DNA from: S5-327 sp965116015
GTDB taxonomy: Bacteria > Chloroflexota > Dehalococcoidia > Lucifugimonadales > Australimonadaceae
Assembly (NCBI GenBank): GCA_965116015.1
Contig: OZ220477.1
Coordinates: 124,001-188,000, forward strand
DNA length: 64,000 nucleotides
Direction of reading: 5' to 3'
Part shown: positions 8,006-16,380 of the stretch, in pieces
How positions within the stretch are numbered: the stretch's first letter is position 1
Layout: each line of letters begins with the position of its first letter
The notes under the pieces: model-generated
The model's database searches: none
The model's input: only the letters and a program-made list of their open reading frames with translations
What the model was told of the DNA's origin: nothing
Translations under genes and position numbers: made by a program

Positions 8006-9613
8006 TTAGTGGATGCGTTTTTGGCGTCCGGCCCATTCGCGCTGTCGGAGGATGTACTTTTGGATTTTGCCGGTGGCGGTTTTGGGGAGTTCGCCGAATT
8101 CGACGCGCTTGGGGACTTTGAAGCGCGCGATGCGTTCCCGGCAGAAGGCGATGATTTCGGCTTCGGTGAGCGTTGCGCCGTCGCGGGGGACGATGAAGGC
8201 TTTGGGGGTTTCGCCCCAGTGGTCGTCGGGGATGGCGATGACGGAGACTTCGAGGACGGCGGGGTGCTCCATAATGACTTTTTCGATTTGCTGGCTGGAG
8301 ATGTTCTCGCCGCCGGAGATGATGATGTCTTTGGCGCGGTCTTGGAGTTCGATCTGGCCGTTGGGGCGCCAGACGGCGAGGTCGCCGGAGTGGAACCAGC
8401 CGCCTGAGAACGCGGCGGCTGTTGTTTCGGGGTCGTCGAGGTAGCCTTTCATTACGCCGTTGGCGCGCATGACGACTTCGCCCATAGTTTGGCCGTCGCG
8501 GGGGACTTCCCTTAGTTGGTCGTCGACGACGGCGACGCCGACGCCGGCGTGGATGTAGGGAGTTCCCTGGGGGGTTTTTGCGATGGCTAGTTCGTCGGGG
8601 GTCATTGCGTCCCAAGAGGGTTGCGGCTCGCAGATGGTGATAGGGCCGAATGTTTCGGTGAGGCCGTAGAGGTGGATGATTGTCGCGCCCATTGACTCCA
8701 TTGCGCGGACGATCTGGGGGGCTGGCGGGGCTCCGCCGGTGGCGATGGTTACGCCGGAGAGGTCGCGGTTGTTGGCGGCGGGCGAGGCGTACATTCCGGT
8801 GAGCACGGTTGGGGCGCCGCAGAGGTGGGTGACGGCATGCCGCTGGATGAGGTCGTAGACGCGGGCGGGGTCGACGCGGCGGAGGCAGATGTGGACGCCG
8901 CCGACGGCGGTTACGGCCCAGGTGAAGCACCAGCCGTTGCAGTGGAACATTGGGAGGGTCCAGAGGTAGGTTGTGCGCCAGTTCAGTCCCATTTCGATGA
9001 TTTCGCCGAGGGCGTTGAGGTAGGCTCCCCGGCTGTGGCACTGGACGCCTTTGGGCGTTCCGGTGGAGCCGGATGTGTAGTTGACGGAGATAGTGTCGAG
9101 TTCGGAATCGACGGGGTCGCGGTGGGGGCCAGGCGGGGCGCCGGCGAGGAATTCTTCGTACTCGGGGCCTGGGAGGCGGTAGTCGCGGGGGTATTCGTCG
9201 ACGATCTGGACGTAGAGTTCGACGCTTGGGATTTGGGGGCTAATCTGGCGGACGAGCGGAGCGAATTCGGAGTCGAACAGGAGGGCTTTGGCGCGGGAGT
9301 GGTTGAGGATGTGGGCGACCTCGGGGGGCGCGAGGCGTGTGTTGATGGGCACGAGGACGGCGCCGATGCTCATTGGGCCGTAGTGGGCTTCGAGCATTGG
9401 GGGGATGTTGGGGGCGATGCAGGCGACGCGGTCGCCTTTGGCGATTCCGGCCTGGCGGAGGGCTCCGGCGAGGCGGTCGACGCGCTGGCGGAGGTCGCGG
9501 TAGGAGTAGACGCGTTCGCGGTAGGCGACTGCGGGTTTTTCGGGGTAGACGAGGGAGCTTCGTTCGAGGAAGGAGAAGGGGTCGAGGTTCTGGTAGTAGG
9601 CTGTGTTGTCCAT
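8006..9613 (-). CDS. AMP-forming acyl-CoA synthetase (DmdB / plant AAE-like)
   Basis: Activates a carboxylic acid to its CoA thioester through an acyl-adenylate. 535 residues. Motifs in order: phosphate-binding YTSGSTGTPKG; LWTLPMFHCNGWCFTW and CGAPTVL, characteristic of the short/medium-chain acyl-activating branch that includes methylmercaptopropionate-CoA ligase (DmdB) and plant AAE enzymes; YGLTET; the hinge GWFHSGDLAV; KDIIISGGENIS; and the catalytic Lys in PKTATGKIQK. The start at 9613 is chosen because GGAGG lies 7 nt upstream; 17 more codons are open but lack an SD. It lies alone, convergent with the permease and divergent from the RidA gene. The exact substrate cannot be told from sequence. 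Confidence 0.92.
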   Translation of the reverse strand: MDNTAYYQNLDPFSFLERSSLVYPEKPAVAYRERVYSYRDLRQRVDRLAGALRQAGIAKGDRVACIAPNIPPMLEAHYGPMSIGAVLVPINTRLAPPEVAHILNHSRAKALLFDSEFAPLVRQISPQIPSVELYVQIVDEYPRDYRLPGPEYEEFLAGAPPGPHRDPVDSELDTISVNYTSGSTGTPKGVQCHSRGAYLNALGEIIEMGLNWRTTYLWTLPMFHCNGWCFTWAVTAVGGVHICLRRVDPARVYDLIQRHAVTHLCGAPTVLTGMYASPAANNRDLSGVTIATGGAPPAPQIVRAMESMGATIIHLYGLTETFGPITICEPQPSWDAMTPDELAIAKTPQGTPYIHAGVGVAVVDDQLREVPRDGQTMGEVVMRANGVMKGYLDDPETTAAAFSGGWFHSGDLAVWRPNGQIELQDRAKDIIISGGENISSQQIEKVIMEHPAVLEVSVIAIPDDHWGETPKAFIVPRDGATLTEAEIIAFCRERIARFKVPKRVEFGELPKTATGKIQKYILRQREWAGRQKRIH

Positions 9614-9668
9614 AGCGGCCTCCGGGGCGTGGGGGATTCTAGCGCGGGCGGTTGGGCGGCGCATCGGC

Positions 9669-9677
9669 TGCTATCAT
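9669..9677 (+). promoter_or_regulatory. Extended -10 element TGCTATCAT upstream of RidA gene
   Basis: TGCTATCAT sits in the divergent gap between the acyl-CoA synthetase and RidA genes. The same TGCTATNAT string occurs upstream of acpS, folD and the glutaredoxin gene, which supports promoter function. The spacing to the RidA start (about 78 nt) would leave a leader. Confidence 0.45.
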
Positions 9678-9754
9678 TCCGGGCGCGGGCGAGGCCTCTG
9701 CCGCGGCGTTTGCGGCGGGGCGGGGCTGGGGCTACGCAGCACGATTGAGGAGCG

Positions 9755-10225
9755 ATGTTGATGTCTACTATCGAGGAGCGATTGGAGGAGCTGGGGATCG
9801 AGTTGCCTGTGGTTTCGGCGCCGGTCGCCAATTATGTTCCCGCTATGCGGGTCGATAATCTGCTGTTCGTTGCGGGGCAGGTTCCTCGCGATGGGGAGGG
9901 GGCGATGATTACGGGGAAGGTGGGCGAGACGATGGGGGCGGAGGAGGCTTATGGCGCGGCGCGGGTTTGCGGGCTTGCCGCGCTTGCGGCGGCGCGGGCG
10001 GCGCTCGGGGATCTTGATAAGGTGGCGCGGGTTGTGCGGGTGATGGGGTTGGTGAATGCGACGCCGGATTTCGCGCAGCAGCCGACGGTGATTAACGGGT
10101 TTTCTGATCTGATGGTGGAGGTGTTCGGCGAGATTGGGCGTCATGCGCGGGTGGCGTATGGGGCTGGCTCGCTTCCGGGGAACGCTTGCGTGGAGGTTGA
10201 GTCGCTGTTCGCGGTGCGCGACTGA
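9755..10225 (+). CDS. RidA / YjgF family protein
   Basis: A 156-residue member of the RidA (YjgF/YER057c/UK114) family; the founding member hydrolyses reactive enamine/imine intermediates of amino acid metabolism. The sequence follows the LPSP-like branch: VDNLLFVAGQVPRDGEG, ITGKVGETMGAEEAY, RVVRVMGLVNATPDF, and the C-terminal RVAYGAGSLPGNACVEVESLFAV. An SD (TTGAGGA) precedes two possible starts: ATG at 9755 (4-nt gap) and in-frame ATG at 9761 (10-nt gap). The catalytic Arg of canonical RidA usually sits in the R-x-x-V-x-V-x-x-L segment; RHARVAYGAGSL is the matching region here. Single gene; folD downstream is convergent. Confidence 0.88.
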   Translation: MLMSTIEERLEELGIELPVVSAPVANYVPAMRVDNLLFVAGQVPRDGEGAMITGKVGETMGAEEAYGAARVCGLAALAAARAALGDLDKVARVVRVMGLVNATPDFAQQPTVINGFSDLMVEVFGEIGRHARVAYGAGSLPGNACVEVESLFAVRD

Positions 10226-10384
10226 CGGGGCATAGGGGGGCGATGCTACGGGTTGGTGGAGGGCTACGCGACGGGCAATCGCTTGCGCGTCGAACGCCTG
10301 GGGTGGGGGCGCGAGGGGGAGGTTGCCGAGACGTGGCTGTCGGGGGATGCGCGGTTGCGGGGATGCTGCGCAGGGACGCGGGGG

Positions 10385-11257
10385 CTATTCCGCTGCTCTG
10401 AGGGTGTTGGAGAGGAGCATTGCTATGGTCATGGGGCCGACGCCGCCGGGGACGGGGGTGATGGCCGACGCTTTCTGGGCGACGGGGTCGTAATCGACGT
10501 CCCCGACGAGGCGGTAGCCGGTTTTCCTGGTTGGGTCGTCGATGCGGTTGATTCCGACATCGATGACGACGGCGCCGTCGCGCACCATATCAGCTGTGAG
10601 GGCGCGGGGTCGTCCGATGGCTGCGACGATGATGTCGGCTTGGCGGGCGAGTTTGGGGATGTTGGGGGTTGCGGTGTGGCATACGGTTACGGTGGCGTTG
10701 GCGCCTGGGGCTTTCTGGAGGAGCAGCGCCGCGAGGGGTTTGCCGACGATGTTGCTGCGTCCGAGGACGACGACGTGTTTGCCGGCGGGGTCGTTTCCGG
10801 AGCGGAGGAGCATCTGCTGCACGGCTGCGGGGGTTGCGGGGAGGAAGCGGGGGTTTCCGGCGAGGAGGCGCCCGCTGTTGATGGGGTGCATACCGTCGAC
10901 GTCTTTGTCGGGGTTGATGGCGAGGATGATTGCTTGCTCGTCGATGTGCGGAGGGAGGGGGAGCTGGACGAGAATCCCGTGGAACTGGTTGTCGGCGTTG
11001 AGGCGCTCGACGGTGCGGATGAGCTTTTGCTGGGTAGTTTCGGCGGGCAGCTGGATGGTGTCGCTGAACATGCCGGCTTCGTCGCAGGCTCGGCGTTTGT
11101 TGCGGACGTAGACGGCGGATGCGGGGTCGTCGCCGACGAGGACGGCGGCGAGCCCTGGGGTTACGTTTGCGCGTTGCTTCAGGTCGCGGACGGCGCTGGC
11201 GATTTCGGCGCGGATCTGTTCGGCCATCAGCTTGCCATCGATGATGTCGGCGGTCAT
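10385..11257 (-). CDS. folD: Methylenetetrahydrofolate dehydrogenase / methenyltetrahydrofolate cyclohydrolase
   Basis: Interconverts methylene-, methenyl- and formyl-tetrahydrofolate for one-carbon supply in the cytosol. 290 residues, typical for FolD. The catalytic Lys lies in YVRNKRRACDEAG; FHGILVQLPLPPH and PDKDVDGMHPIN follow. The Rossmann domain shows VVVLGRSNIVGKPLA and the end carries TPVPGGVGPMT. Transcribed away from acpS through a shared promoter region with TGCTATGAT about 60 nt upstream. The gap between RidA and folD (10226-10384) shows nothing. Confidence 0.97.
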   Translation of the reverse strand: MTADIIDGKLMAEQIRAEIASAVRDLKQRANVTPGLAAVLVGDDPASAVYVRNKRRACDEAGMFSDTIQLPAETTQQKLIRTVERLNADNQFHGILVQLPLPPHIDEQAIILAINPDKDVDGMHPINSGRLLAGNPRFLPATPAAVQQMLLRSGNDPAGKHVVVLGRSNIVGKPLAALLLQKAPGANATVTVCHTATPNIPKLARQADIIVAAIGRPRALTADMVRDGAVVIDVGINRIDDPTRKTGYRLVGDVDYDPVAQKASAITPVPGGVGPMTIAMLLSNTLRAAE

Positions 11258-11316
11258 TACGGAGGGGCCTCGATTTCTCTTGTCTCTTGGGAGGGGCGGG
11301 TGGGGGACTGGGATAG

Positions 11317-11325
11317 ATCATAGCA
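11317..11325 (-). promoter_or_regulatory. Extended -10 element TGCTATGAT for folD
   Basis: On the minus strand TGCTATGAT lies 60 nt upstream of the folD ATG, in the divergent folD/acpS gap, and matches the recurring TGCTATNAT motif. Confidence 0.5.
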
Positions 11326-11342
11326 GGGGGTAGGGGGGCTGC

Positions 11343-11351
11343 TGCTATCAT
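11343..11351 (+). promoter_or_regulatory. Extended -10 element TGCTATCAT for acpS
   Basis: TGCTATCAT about 87 nt upstream of the acpS GTG, 17 nt from the oppositely directed copy serving folD. Confidence 0.5.
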
Positions 11352-11437
11352 CGGATGCGGGGTCGCGGCGAGAGCGACCGCGTTCGGCGAGGGCGCGCGT
11401 CTGCGGGTTTCGCGAGCCTGTTGCGACGGGAGCGGCT

Positions 11438-11809
11438 GTGCAGGACATTTCAGTGGGAGTCGACATTATTGAGATTGAGCGGATTGCTGCGACGCTGGAG
11501 CGGTTCGGGGAGCGATTTCTGCAGCGGGTGTATACGGAGGACGAGGCTGTGTACTGTCGCGGTCGGGCGGCGCAGCTTGCGGCGCGCTTCGCCGCCAAGG
11601 AGGCGGTGATGAAGGCTCTGGGTTCGGGGACGCGTGGAGTGGGTTGGCGGGAGGTTGAGGTGAGGCGCAAGCGTTCGGGGGAGCCGGAGATTGCGCTGCA
11701 CGGGCGGGCGGCTGTTCGGGCGGCGGAGCTTGGCATTGGGCGCTTTGCGGTTAGCTTGTCGCACTCGCGGAGGTATGCGGTTGCGTCGGTCGTGGGGAGG
11801 CTTCCGTGA
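11438..11809 (+). CDS. acpS: Holo-[acyl-carrier-protein] synthase
   Basis: Transfers 4'-phosphopantetheine from CoA to apo-ACP, activating fatty acid synthesis. 123 residues, normal length. The Mg-binding motif is VGVDIIEIERI (Asp9), followed by RFAAKEAVMKALG with the catalytic Glu, and the C-terminal VSLSHSRRYAVAS. The start is GTG at 11438; ATG is not available nearby. The last codons overlap the following nnr gene by 4 nt (GTGA), so the two are translationally coupled, a common pairing in bacteria. Confidence 0.95.
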   Translation: MQDISVGVDIIEIERIAATLERFGERFLQRVYTEDEAVYCRGRAAQLAARFAAKEAVMKALGSGTRGVGWREVEVRRKRSGEPEIALHGRAAVRAAELGIGRFAVSLSHSRRYAVASVVGRLP

Positions 11810-13380
11810 AGGTTGTGACCACGGAGCAGATGCGTTTGCTGGAGCGGCGCGCGGCGGAGGCGGGGATTTCGGAGGATGCGCTGATGGAGCAAGCGGGGCT
11901 TGCTGTCGCGCGCAGCGTTAGCCGGATTCTTGATGGTCCGCGGGGGAAGCGCGTGGTTGTGCTTGTTGGTCCGGGGAACAACGGGGGAGACGGGATGGTG
12001 GCGGCGCGTTATCTGGCTGATTGGGGGGCTGTGGTTACGCTGTATATGACGACGGCTCGCCGGAGGGACGACAAGTTTGACGATTGCCGGGAGCGTCGCG
12101 TGCGGGTGGTTGAGGCGGGGGCGGATCTTGAGCAGTGGCAGCTTGCGAGCTATGTGTCGCTTGCGGATCTCGTGCTCGACGCGATTCTGGGGATAGGGTC
12201 GCATTCTGGGCTTGGCGGGGATCTGCTGGGGGTTGTGGAGGCGATCGGCAGGATGAGGTCGCGGGAGGGGCCAGCGTTCGTGGCTCTGGATGTTCCGACG
12301 GGTTTGGCGGCTGACACGGGGGAGTGCGACGAGGCGTGTTTTCCTGCGGATGTGACGCTGACGCTAGGTGCGCCGAAGCTTGGGCTGTTGCAGTTTCCGG
12401 GGGCTGCACGCGCTGGGGTTGTGGAGACGCTCCCGATTGGTCTGCCGCCGGGGTCGCTGGACGATCTTGCTGTTGATTTGGCGGACGCGGAGCTTGTTGG
12501 AGGGATTCTTCCGGAGCGGCGGCTTGATGGCCACAAGGGGAGTTTCGGGAGCGTGGCGGTGGTTGGGGGGAGCAGGCGGTTTGTGGGGGCGCCTGTTCTT
12601 GCGGCGGCGGGGGCTTATCGGGCGGGGGCGGGGCTGGTTGCGCTCGCGGCTCCGGAGAGCATCCGGCTTGCGGCGGCGGCGCTGTTGCCGGAGCAGACGC
12701 ATTTGCCGCTGAGCGAGTCTGGGGAGGGGACGGTGTCGCCTGCGGCGGCTGGGGCGGCGCGGGAGGCGCTCGAGGGGTCGTCTGCGGGGGTTGTGGGGCC
12801 TGGGCTGGGGAGCGGGGAGGCGGTTTCGGGGTTTCTTCGGGGTCTTTTGCTGACGGGCGAGGCGATCGAGACGCCGCTGGTGGTGGACGCTGACGCGCTG
12901 AATATGCTTGCGGGGGCTTACGGGTGGGAGTCGCGGTTCGGGGCGCAGGCTGTGCTGACGCCGCATCCGGGGGAGATGGGGCGTCTGCTGGGGACGTCGG
13001 CGGGCGAGGTTCAGCGGGACCGTCTCGGGGCGGCGCTGGAGGGGGCGAGGCGGTGGGGTCAGGTGGTTGCGCTGAAGGGGGCTCATACGGTGGCGGCCTC
13101 TCCGGACGGGCGCATCGCGCTGAGCCCGTTCGCGAATCCTGCGCTTTCGTCGGCGGGGACTGGGGATGTGCTGGCTGGGGTTATCGGGGGGCTTCTGGCG
13201 CAGGGGATGAGCTGCTACGAGGCTGCGGTTGCGGGGGCGCACTTGCATGGGGCGGCTGGCGATCGCTGGCGCGCGGAGAACGGAAGCGGGGGGCTTTTGG
13301 CGTGGGATCTTCTGTCGCTGCTTCCGAGGGCTGCAGAAGAGCTGCGGGGCGGCGCTAGGGGAAGCGCTTTCCGCGGCTGA
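11806..13380 (+). CDS. nnr: Bifunctional NAD(P)HX epimerase / ADP-dependent NAD(P)HX dehydratase
   Basis: Repairs hydrated NADH/NADPH. Residues 1-215 form the YjeF N-terminal epimerase domain with VVLVGPGNNGGDGMVAARYL and the acidic LDAILGIG. Residues about 230-515 form the ribokinase-like dehydratase domain with HKGSFGSVAVVGGS, VVGPGLGSG, LTPHPGEMGRLLG, VALKGAHTV and the catalytic SSAGTGDVLAGVI. The 524-residue length fits the fused form. The start GTG at 11806 overlaps the acpS stop. Weak Shine-Dalgarno, consistent with coupled translation. The gap to tig is short (52 nt) and holds a TATAAA-like string at 13392-13397. Confidence 0.95.
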   Translation: MKVVTTEQMRLLERRAAEAGISEDALMEQAGLAVARSVSRILDGPRGKRVVVLVGPGNNGGDGMVAARYLADWGAVVTLYMTTARRRDDKFDDCRERRVRVVEAGADLEQWQLASYVSLADLVLDAILGIGSHSGLGGDLLGVVEAIGRMRSREGPAFVALDVPTGLAADTGECDEACFPADVTLTLGAPKLGLLQFPGAARAGVVETLPIGLPPGSLDDLAVDLADAELVGGILPERRLDGHKGSFGSVAVVGGSRRFVGAPVLAAAGAYRAGAGLVALAAPESIRLAAAALLPEQTHLPLSESGEGTVSPAAAGAAREALEGSSAGVVGPGLGSGEAVSGFLRGLLLTGEAIETPLVVDADALNMLAGAYGWESRFGAQAVLTPHPGEMGRLLGTSAGEVQRDRLGAALEGARRWGQVVALKGAHTVAASPDGRIALSPFANPALSSAGTGDVLAGVIGGLLAQGMSCYEAAVAGAHLHGAAGDRWRAENGSGGLLAWDLLSLLPRAAEELRGGARGSAFRG

Positions 13381-13432
13381 GCGTTCCGTGCTATAAATGA
13401 AGCGTTGGACTTCAGGCGCCCGGCATGGACGA

Positions 13433-14854
13433 GTGAAAGTCTCCTCTACACAGCGCGAGCAGCGCGAAGCTGTCCTCACCGTCGAGCTTGACAACGACGA
13501 TGTTGAGCCGTACCTGGAGCAAGCGTACCGGCAGGCGGTGCGCCGTCTTGCGATTCCGGGTTTCCGCAAGGGCAAGGCTCCTCGCCGTATCGTTGAGCAG
13601 ATGTATGGGCGGGGGTATCTGCTCAATCAGGCGATCGACACGCTTATTCAGGACTTCACGTTCAGGGCGGTCGAGACGCAGGGACTGGATATCGGGGGGG
13701 CGCCGTCTGTCGACATCAGCGAGTACGATCCGCCTGCGTTCACGGCGACTGTTCCTCTGGAGCCCGAGGTTGACCTTGGGGACTATGCGTCTGTGCGGGC
13801 GCCGAAAGACAAGGCGTCGGTCGAAGATGCGCAGGTGGAGGGGATACTCGAGCGGTTGCGGGTTGATCTGGCTGTGTGGGAGCCGGCGGACGATGCTGTT
13901 CGTATGGATGATCTCATCAATCTGACGATTGCTGGGTGGGTTGACGATGAGGGGGAGGAGAGCGGACGCAGGGAGATAGTCCGCAGCGAGGAGACTGATT
14001 ACATTCCGCGTCCGGGCGTGAGCTTTCCTGTGCCGGGTTTGGACGAGGGTCTTGTTGGACTTCCGGCGGGGGAGCGGCGGGCGTTCGATGCGGTTGTTCC
14101 GGAGGATGCGGCGAATTCTGATCTGGCGGGGAAGACGGTTCACTTCGAGGCGACGGTTCATTCGATCAAGCGGAAGAATCTTGCGGAGCTGGACGACGAG
14201 TTCGCGAAGGGCGTTGAGGATGGTTATGAGTCGCTCGAGGCTCTGCGGGAGAAGATTAGGGGGGACTTGCTCGCCAGGGCGGAGGACGCCGCGAGAGCGA
14301 AGCATCAGGGGGAGGTTATCGCGAAGGTGGTTGAGGGGGCGTCGATCGAGATTTCGCCCCTTATTGTCGACCGCGAGGTTGATCAGCACGTGCGCGGTTT
14401 GCAGGAGAATGTGAAGACCGGGCGGGTGAGTTTCGAGGATTACCAGGAGTATCTGAGCTGGCAGGGGATGTCTGACGAGGATATCCACGCTCAGGCGCGT
14501 CCGAAGGCGGAGGAGCGTCTGAAGCGGGCGCATGTGCTTCGGGCGGTGGCTGCCAGGGAGTCTGTCGAGGCGACTGAGGATGACGTTGAGCGGGAGATTG
14601 AGTCCATCGTGTCGGGGGCGGGAGAGTCAGCCGACGAAGTTCGCAAGCTCTTCGAGGACCCTGAGCGGAGGGATTCGATCCGGCGCGTGTTGGTGAATCG
14701 CAAGACAGTGGAGCTTTTGAGCGAGATGGCTCTGGGCAGCGATGGCGTTTCCGCGCCTGCTGAATCGGAGTCCGCGCCTGCCGTCGAGGCTGACGGGGCG
14801 GACTCCGAGGATGGAGGAGAGGGCGGGGACGCTCGGCAATCGGGAGAGGACTAG
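13433..14854 (+). CDS. tig: Trigger factor, ribosome-associated chaperone and prolyl isomerase
   Basis: Binds nascent chains at the ribosome exit. Starting at GTG 13433 it has 473 residues. The ribosome-binding domain carries the signature AIPGFRKGKAPRRIVEQ near residues 38-55; the FKBP-like PPIase domain is about 150-240 (VPGLDEGLVGLPAGERR); the rest is the helical C-terminal domain. An earlier in-frame ATG at 13397 would add 12 residues not typical of the family, and KVSSTQREQ matches the usual KVS start, so GTG is preferred. The last 35 residues are an acidic Ala/Gly/Asp/Ser tail (EADGADSEDGGEGGDARQS) also found, at DNA level, at the end of the next gene. The operon order tig-clpP-clpX is conserved in bacteria. 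Confidence 0.95.
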   Translation: MKVSSTQREQREAVLTVELDNDDVEPYLEQAYRQAVRRLAIPGFRKGKAPRRIVEQMYGRGYLLNQAIDTLIQDFTFRAVETQGLDIGGAPSVDISEYDPPAFTATVPLEPEVDLGDYASVRAPKDKASVEDAQVEGILERLRVDLAVWEPADDAVRMDDLINLTIAGWVDDEGEESGRREIVRSEETDYIPRPGVSFPVPGLDEGLVGLPAGERRAFDAVVPEDAANSDLAGKTVHFEATVHSIKRKNLAELDDEFAKGVEDGYESLEALREKIRGDLLARAEDAARAKHQGEVIAKVVEGASIEISPLIVDREVDQHVRGLQENVKTGRVSFEDYQEYLSWQGMSDEDIHAQARPKAEERLKRAHVLRAVAARESVEATEDDVEREIESIVSGAGESADEVRKLFEDPERRDSIRRVLVNRKTVELLSEMALGSDGVSAPAESESAPAVEADGADSEDGGEGGDARQSGED

Positions 14855-16265
14855 ATGCACGACTGGCTGACTCATGGACTGACGGGCGCCTCCGAGGCGG
14901 GTATGACGCGGAACATCATTCCGATGGTTATCGAGACGGGGGCGCGGGGGGAGCGCGCGTACGATATCTATTCGATGCTCCTGAAGGAGCGGATTGTTTA
15001 TCTGGGGACTCCTATCAACGATCAGGTGTCGAATCTGATTGTTGCGCAGCTGCTGTATCTGGAGCGGGAGGATCCGGAGAAGGACATCAACCTGTACGTG
15101 AATAGTCCTGGGGGGAGCATCACTGCGGGGTTGGCGATCTACGACACGATGCAGCTGATCAAGCCGGACGTTTCGACGATCTGCGTGGGGATGGCGGCGA
15201 GCATGGGGACGGTGCTTCTTACGGGAGGAGCGGCGGGGAAGCGGTTCGCGCTTCCGAACTCGACGATTCATATGCATCAGGCGATGGGGGGAGCGCAAGG
15301 GCAGGCGTCGGATGTCGAGATTGTGGCGCGGGAGATTCTGCGGTTGCAGGACAAGCTGCGGAATATTCTGGTGAAGCACACGGGGCAGACGTACGAGAAG
15401 ATTGCGCGTGACAGCGATAGGGATTTCTATCTTCCGGCGGAGGACGCGAAGGAGTACGGCCTCGTCGACGAGGTTCTGGGGAGCCCTCTTGGGTCTACGA
15501 ACGGCGCGGAGCTGGCCAGGAGCGAGCCGGCTCTGGGCGGCGCGGGCGTTTCCGCGCCTGCCGTCGAGGCTGGCGGCGCGGACTCCGAGGCTGGGGGAGC
15601 GGGCGGGGACGCTCGGCGATCGGGAGAGGATTAAGGGATGCGCGACTGGCCGATTCAGGGATTGCTGGGCGCTTCCGCGGCGGATGCGGCGCGGAACATC
15701 ATTCCGATGGTTATCGAGTCGGGGGCGCGAGGGGAGCGCGCGTACGATATCTATTCGATGCTCCTGAAGGAGCGGATCGTTTATCTGGGGACTCCTATCA
15801 ACGATCAGGTGTCGAATCTGATTGTTGCGCAGCTGCTGTATCTGGAGCGGGAGGATCCGGACAAGGACATCAACCTGTATGTGAACAGTCCTGGGGGGAG
15901 CATCACTGCGGGGCTGGCGATCTACGACACGATGCAGTTGATCAAGCCGGACGTTTCGACGATCTGCGTGGGGATGGCGGCGAGCATGGGGACGGTGCTC
16001 CTTGCGGGGGGAGCGGCGGGGAAGCGGTTCGCGCTTCCGAACTCGACGATTCATATGCATCAGGCGATGGGTGGGGTTCGGGGTCAGGCGTCGGATATCG
16101 AGATTGAGGCGCGGGAGATTCTGCGGTTGCAGGACAAGCTGCGGAGCATTCTGGTGAAGCACACGGGGCAGACGTACGAGAAGATTGCGCGCGACAGCGA
16201 TAGGGATTTCTATCTTCCGGCGGAGGACGCGAAGGAGTACGGCCTCGTCGACGAGGTTCTGGGGC
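14710..16265 (+). repeat. Tandem duplication of tig 3' end plus clpP
   Basis: Copy 1 spans about 14710-15480 (end of tig plus clpP1); copy 2 spans about 15510-16265 (tig-tail-like end of clpP1 plus clpP2). The landmark GCGTTTCCGCGCCTG occurs at 14745 in tig and 15546 in clpP1, 801 nt apart, and clpP starts are 783 nt apart; the difference is a 21-nt expansion in the tig tail and a 3-nt spacer change. Breakpoints are by eye. Confidence 0.85.
14855..15634 (+). CDS. clpP: ATP-dependent Clp protease proteolytic subunit 1, with trigger-factor-like C-terminal tail
   Basis: Serine peptidase of the Clp protease. 259 residues, about 50 longer than usual. Catalytic triad Ser116 (GMAASMG), His141 (HMHQAMGG) and Asp190 (SDRDFYLPA) all present; the hydrophobic Clp-ATPase dock and NSPGGSITAG oxyanion region are intact. 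Between residues 20 and 207 it differs from the next gene product at only 8 positions. The extra C-terminal 50 residues end GGADSEAGGAGGDARRS-GED and are homologous, at nucleotide level, to the 3' end of tig, a by-product of the tandem duplication. The start ATG at 14855 directly follows the tig stop. Co-transcribed with tig, clpP2 and probably clpX. Confidence 0.95.
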   Translation: MHDWLTHGLTGASEAGMTRNIIPMVIETGARGERAYDIYSMLLKERIVYLGTPINDQVSNLIVAQLLYLEREDPEKDINLYVNSPGGSITAGLAIYDTMQLIKPDVSTICVGMAASMGTVLLTGGAAGKRFALPNSTIHMHQAMGGAQGQASDVEIVAREILRLQDKLRNILVKHTGQTYEKIARDSDRDFYLPAEDAKEYGLVDEVLGSPLGSTNGAELARSEPALGGAGVSAPAVEAGGADSEAGGAGGDARRSGED

Positions 16266-16297
16266 TGCCGCAGCGCCCAGCGTTGGCGGGGGAGTAG
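15638..16297 (+). CDS. clpP: ATP-dependent Clp protease proteolytic subunit 2
   Basis: Second ClpP paralogue, 219 residues, normal length with a short C terminus (LGLPQRPALAGE). Ser116, His141 and Asp190 are conserved and numbering is identical to ClpP1. Substitutions relative to ClpP1 include T28S, E75D, T123A, A147V, Q148R, V154I, V157E and N170S; the N-terminal processing region (1-19) is the most divergent part. The two may form mixed or separate heptamers. The start ATG at 15638 is 3 nt after the ClpP1 stop; the copied segment GGGAGAGGA lies at an SD-like distance. Followed after 83 nt by clpX. Confidence 0.95.
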   Translation: MRDWPIQGLLGASAADAARNIIPMVIESGARGERAYDIYSMLLKERIVYLGTPINDQVSNLIVAQLLYLEREDPDKDINLYVNSPGGSITAGLAIYDTMQLIKPDVSTICVGMAASMGTVLLAGGAAGKRFALPNSTIHMHQAMGGVRGQASDIEIEAREILRLQDKLRSILVKHTGQTYEKIARDSDRDFYLPAEDAKEYGLVDEVLGLPQRPALAGE

Positions 16298-16380
16298 AAG
16301 AGGGCTCGTCGAACGAGGCGCTGGGCCCTTGAGGCAGCTACGCATGGCGCCGGATCTCAAAACCAGGATGGTTTGCGACT

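Noticed and set aside
14855..16297. Possible assembly duplication of clpP
   Set aside because: The copies differ at several residues, in their N termini, in the tail and at many third codon positions, so they are real paralogues.
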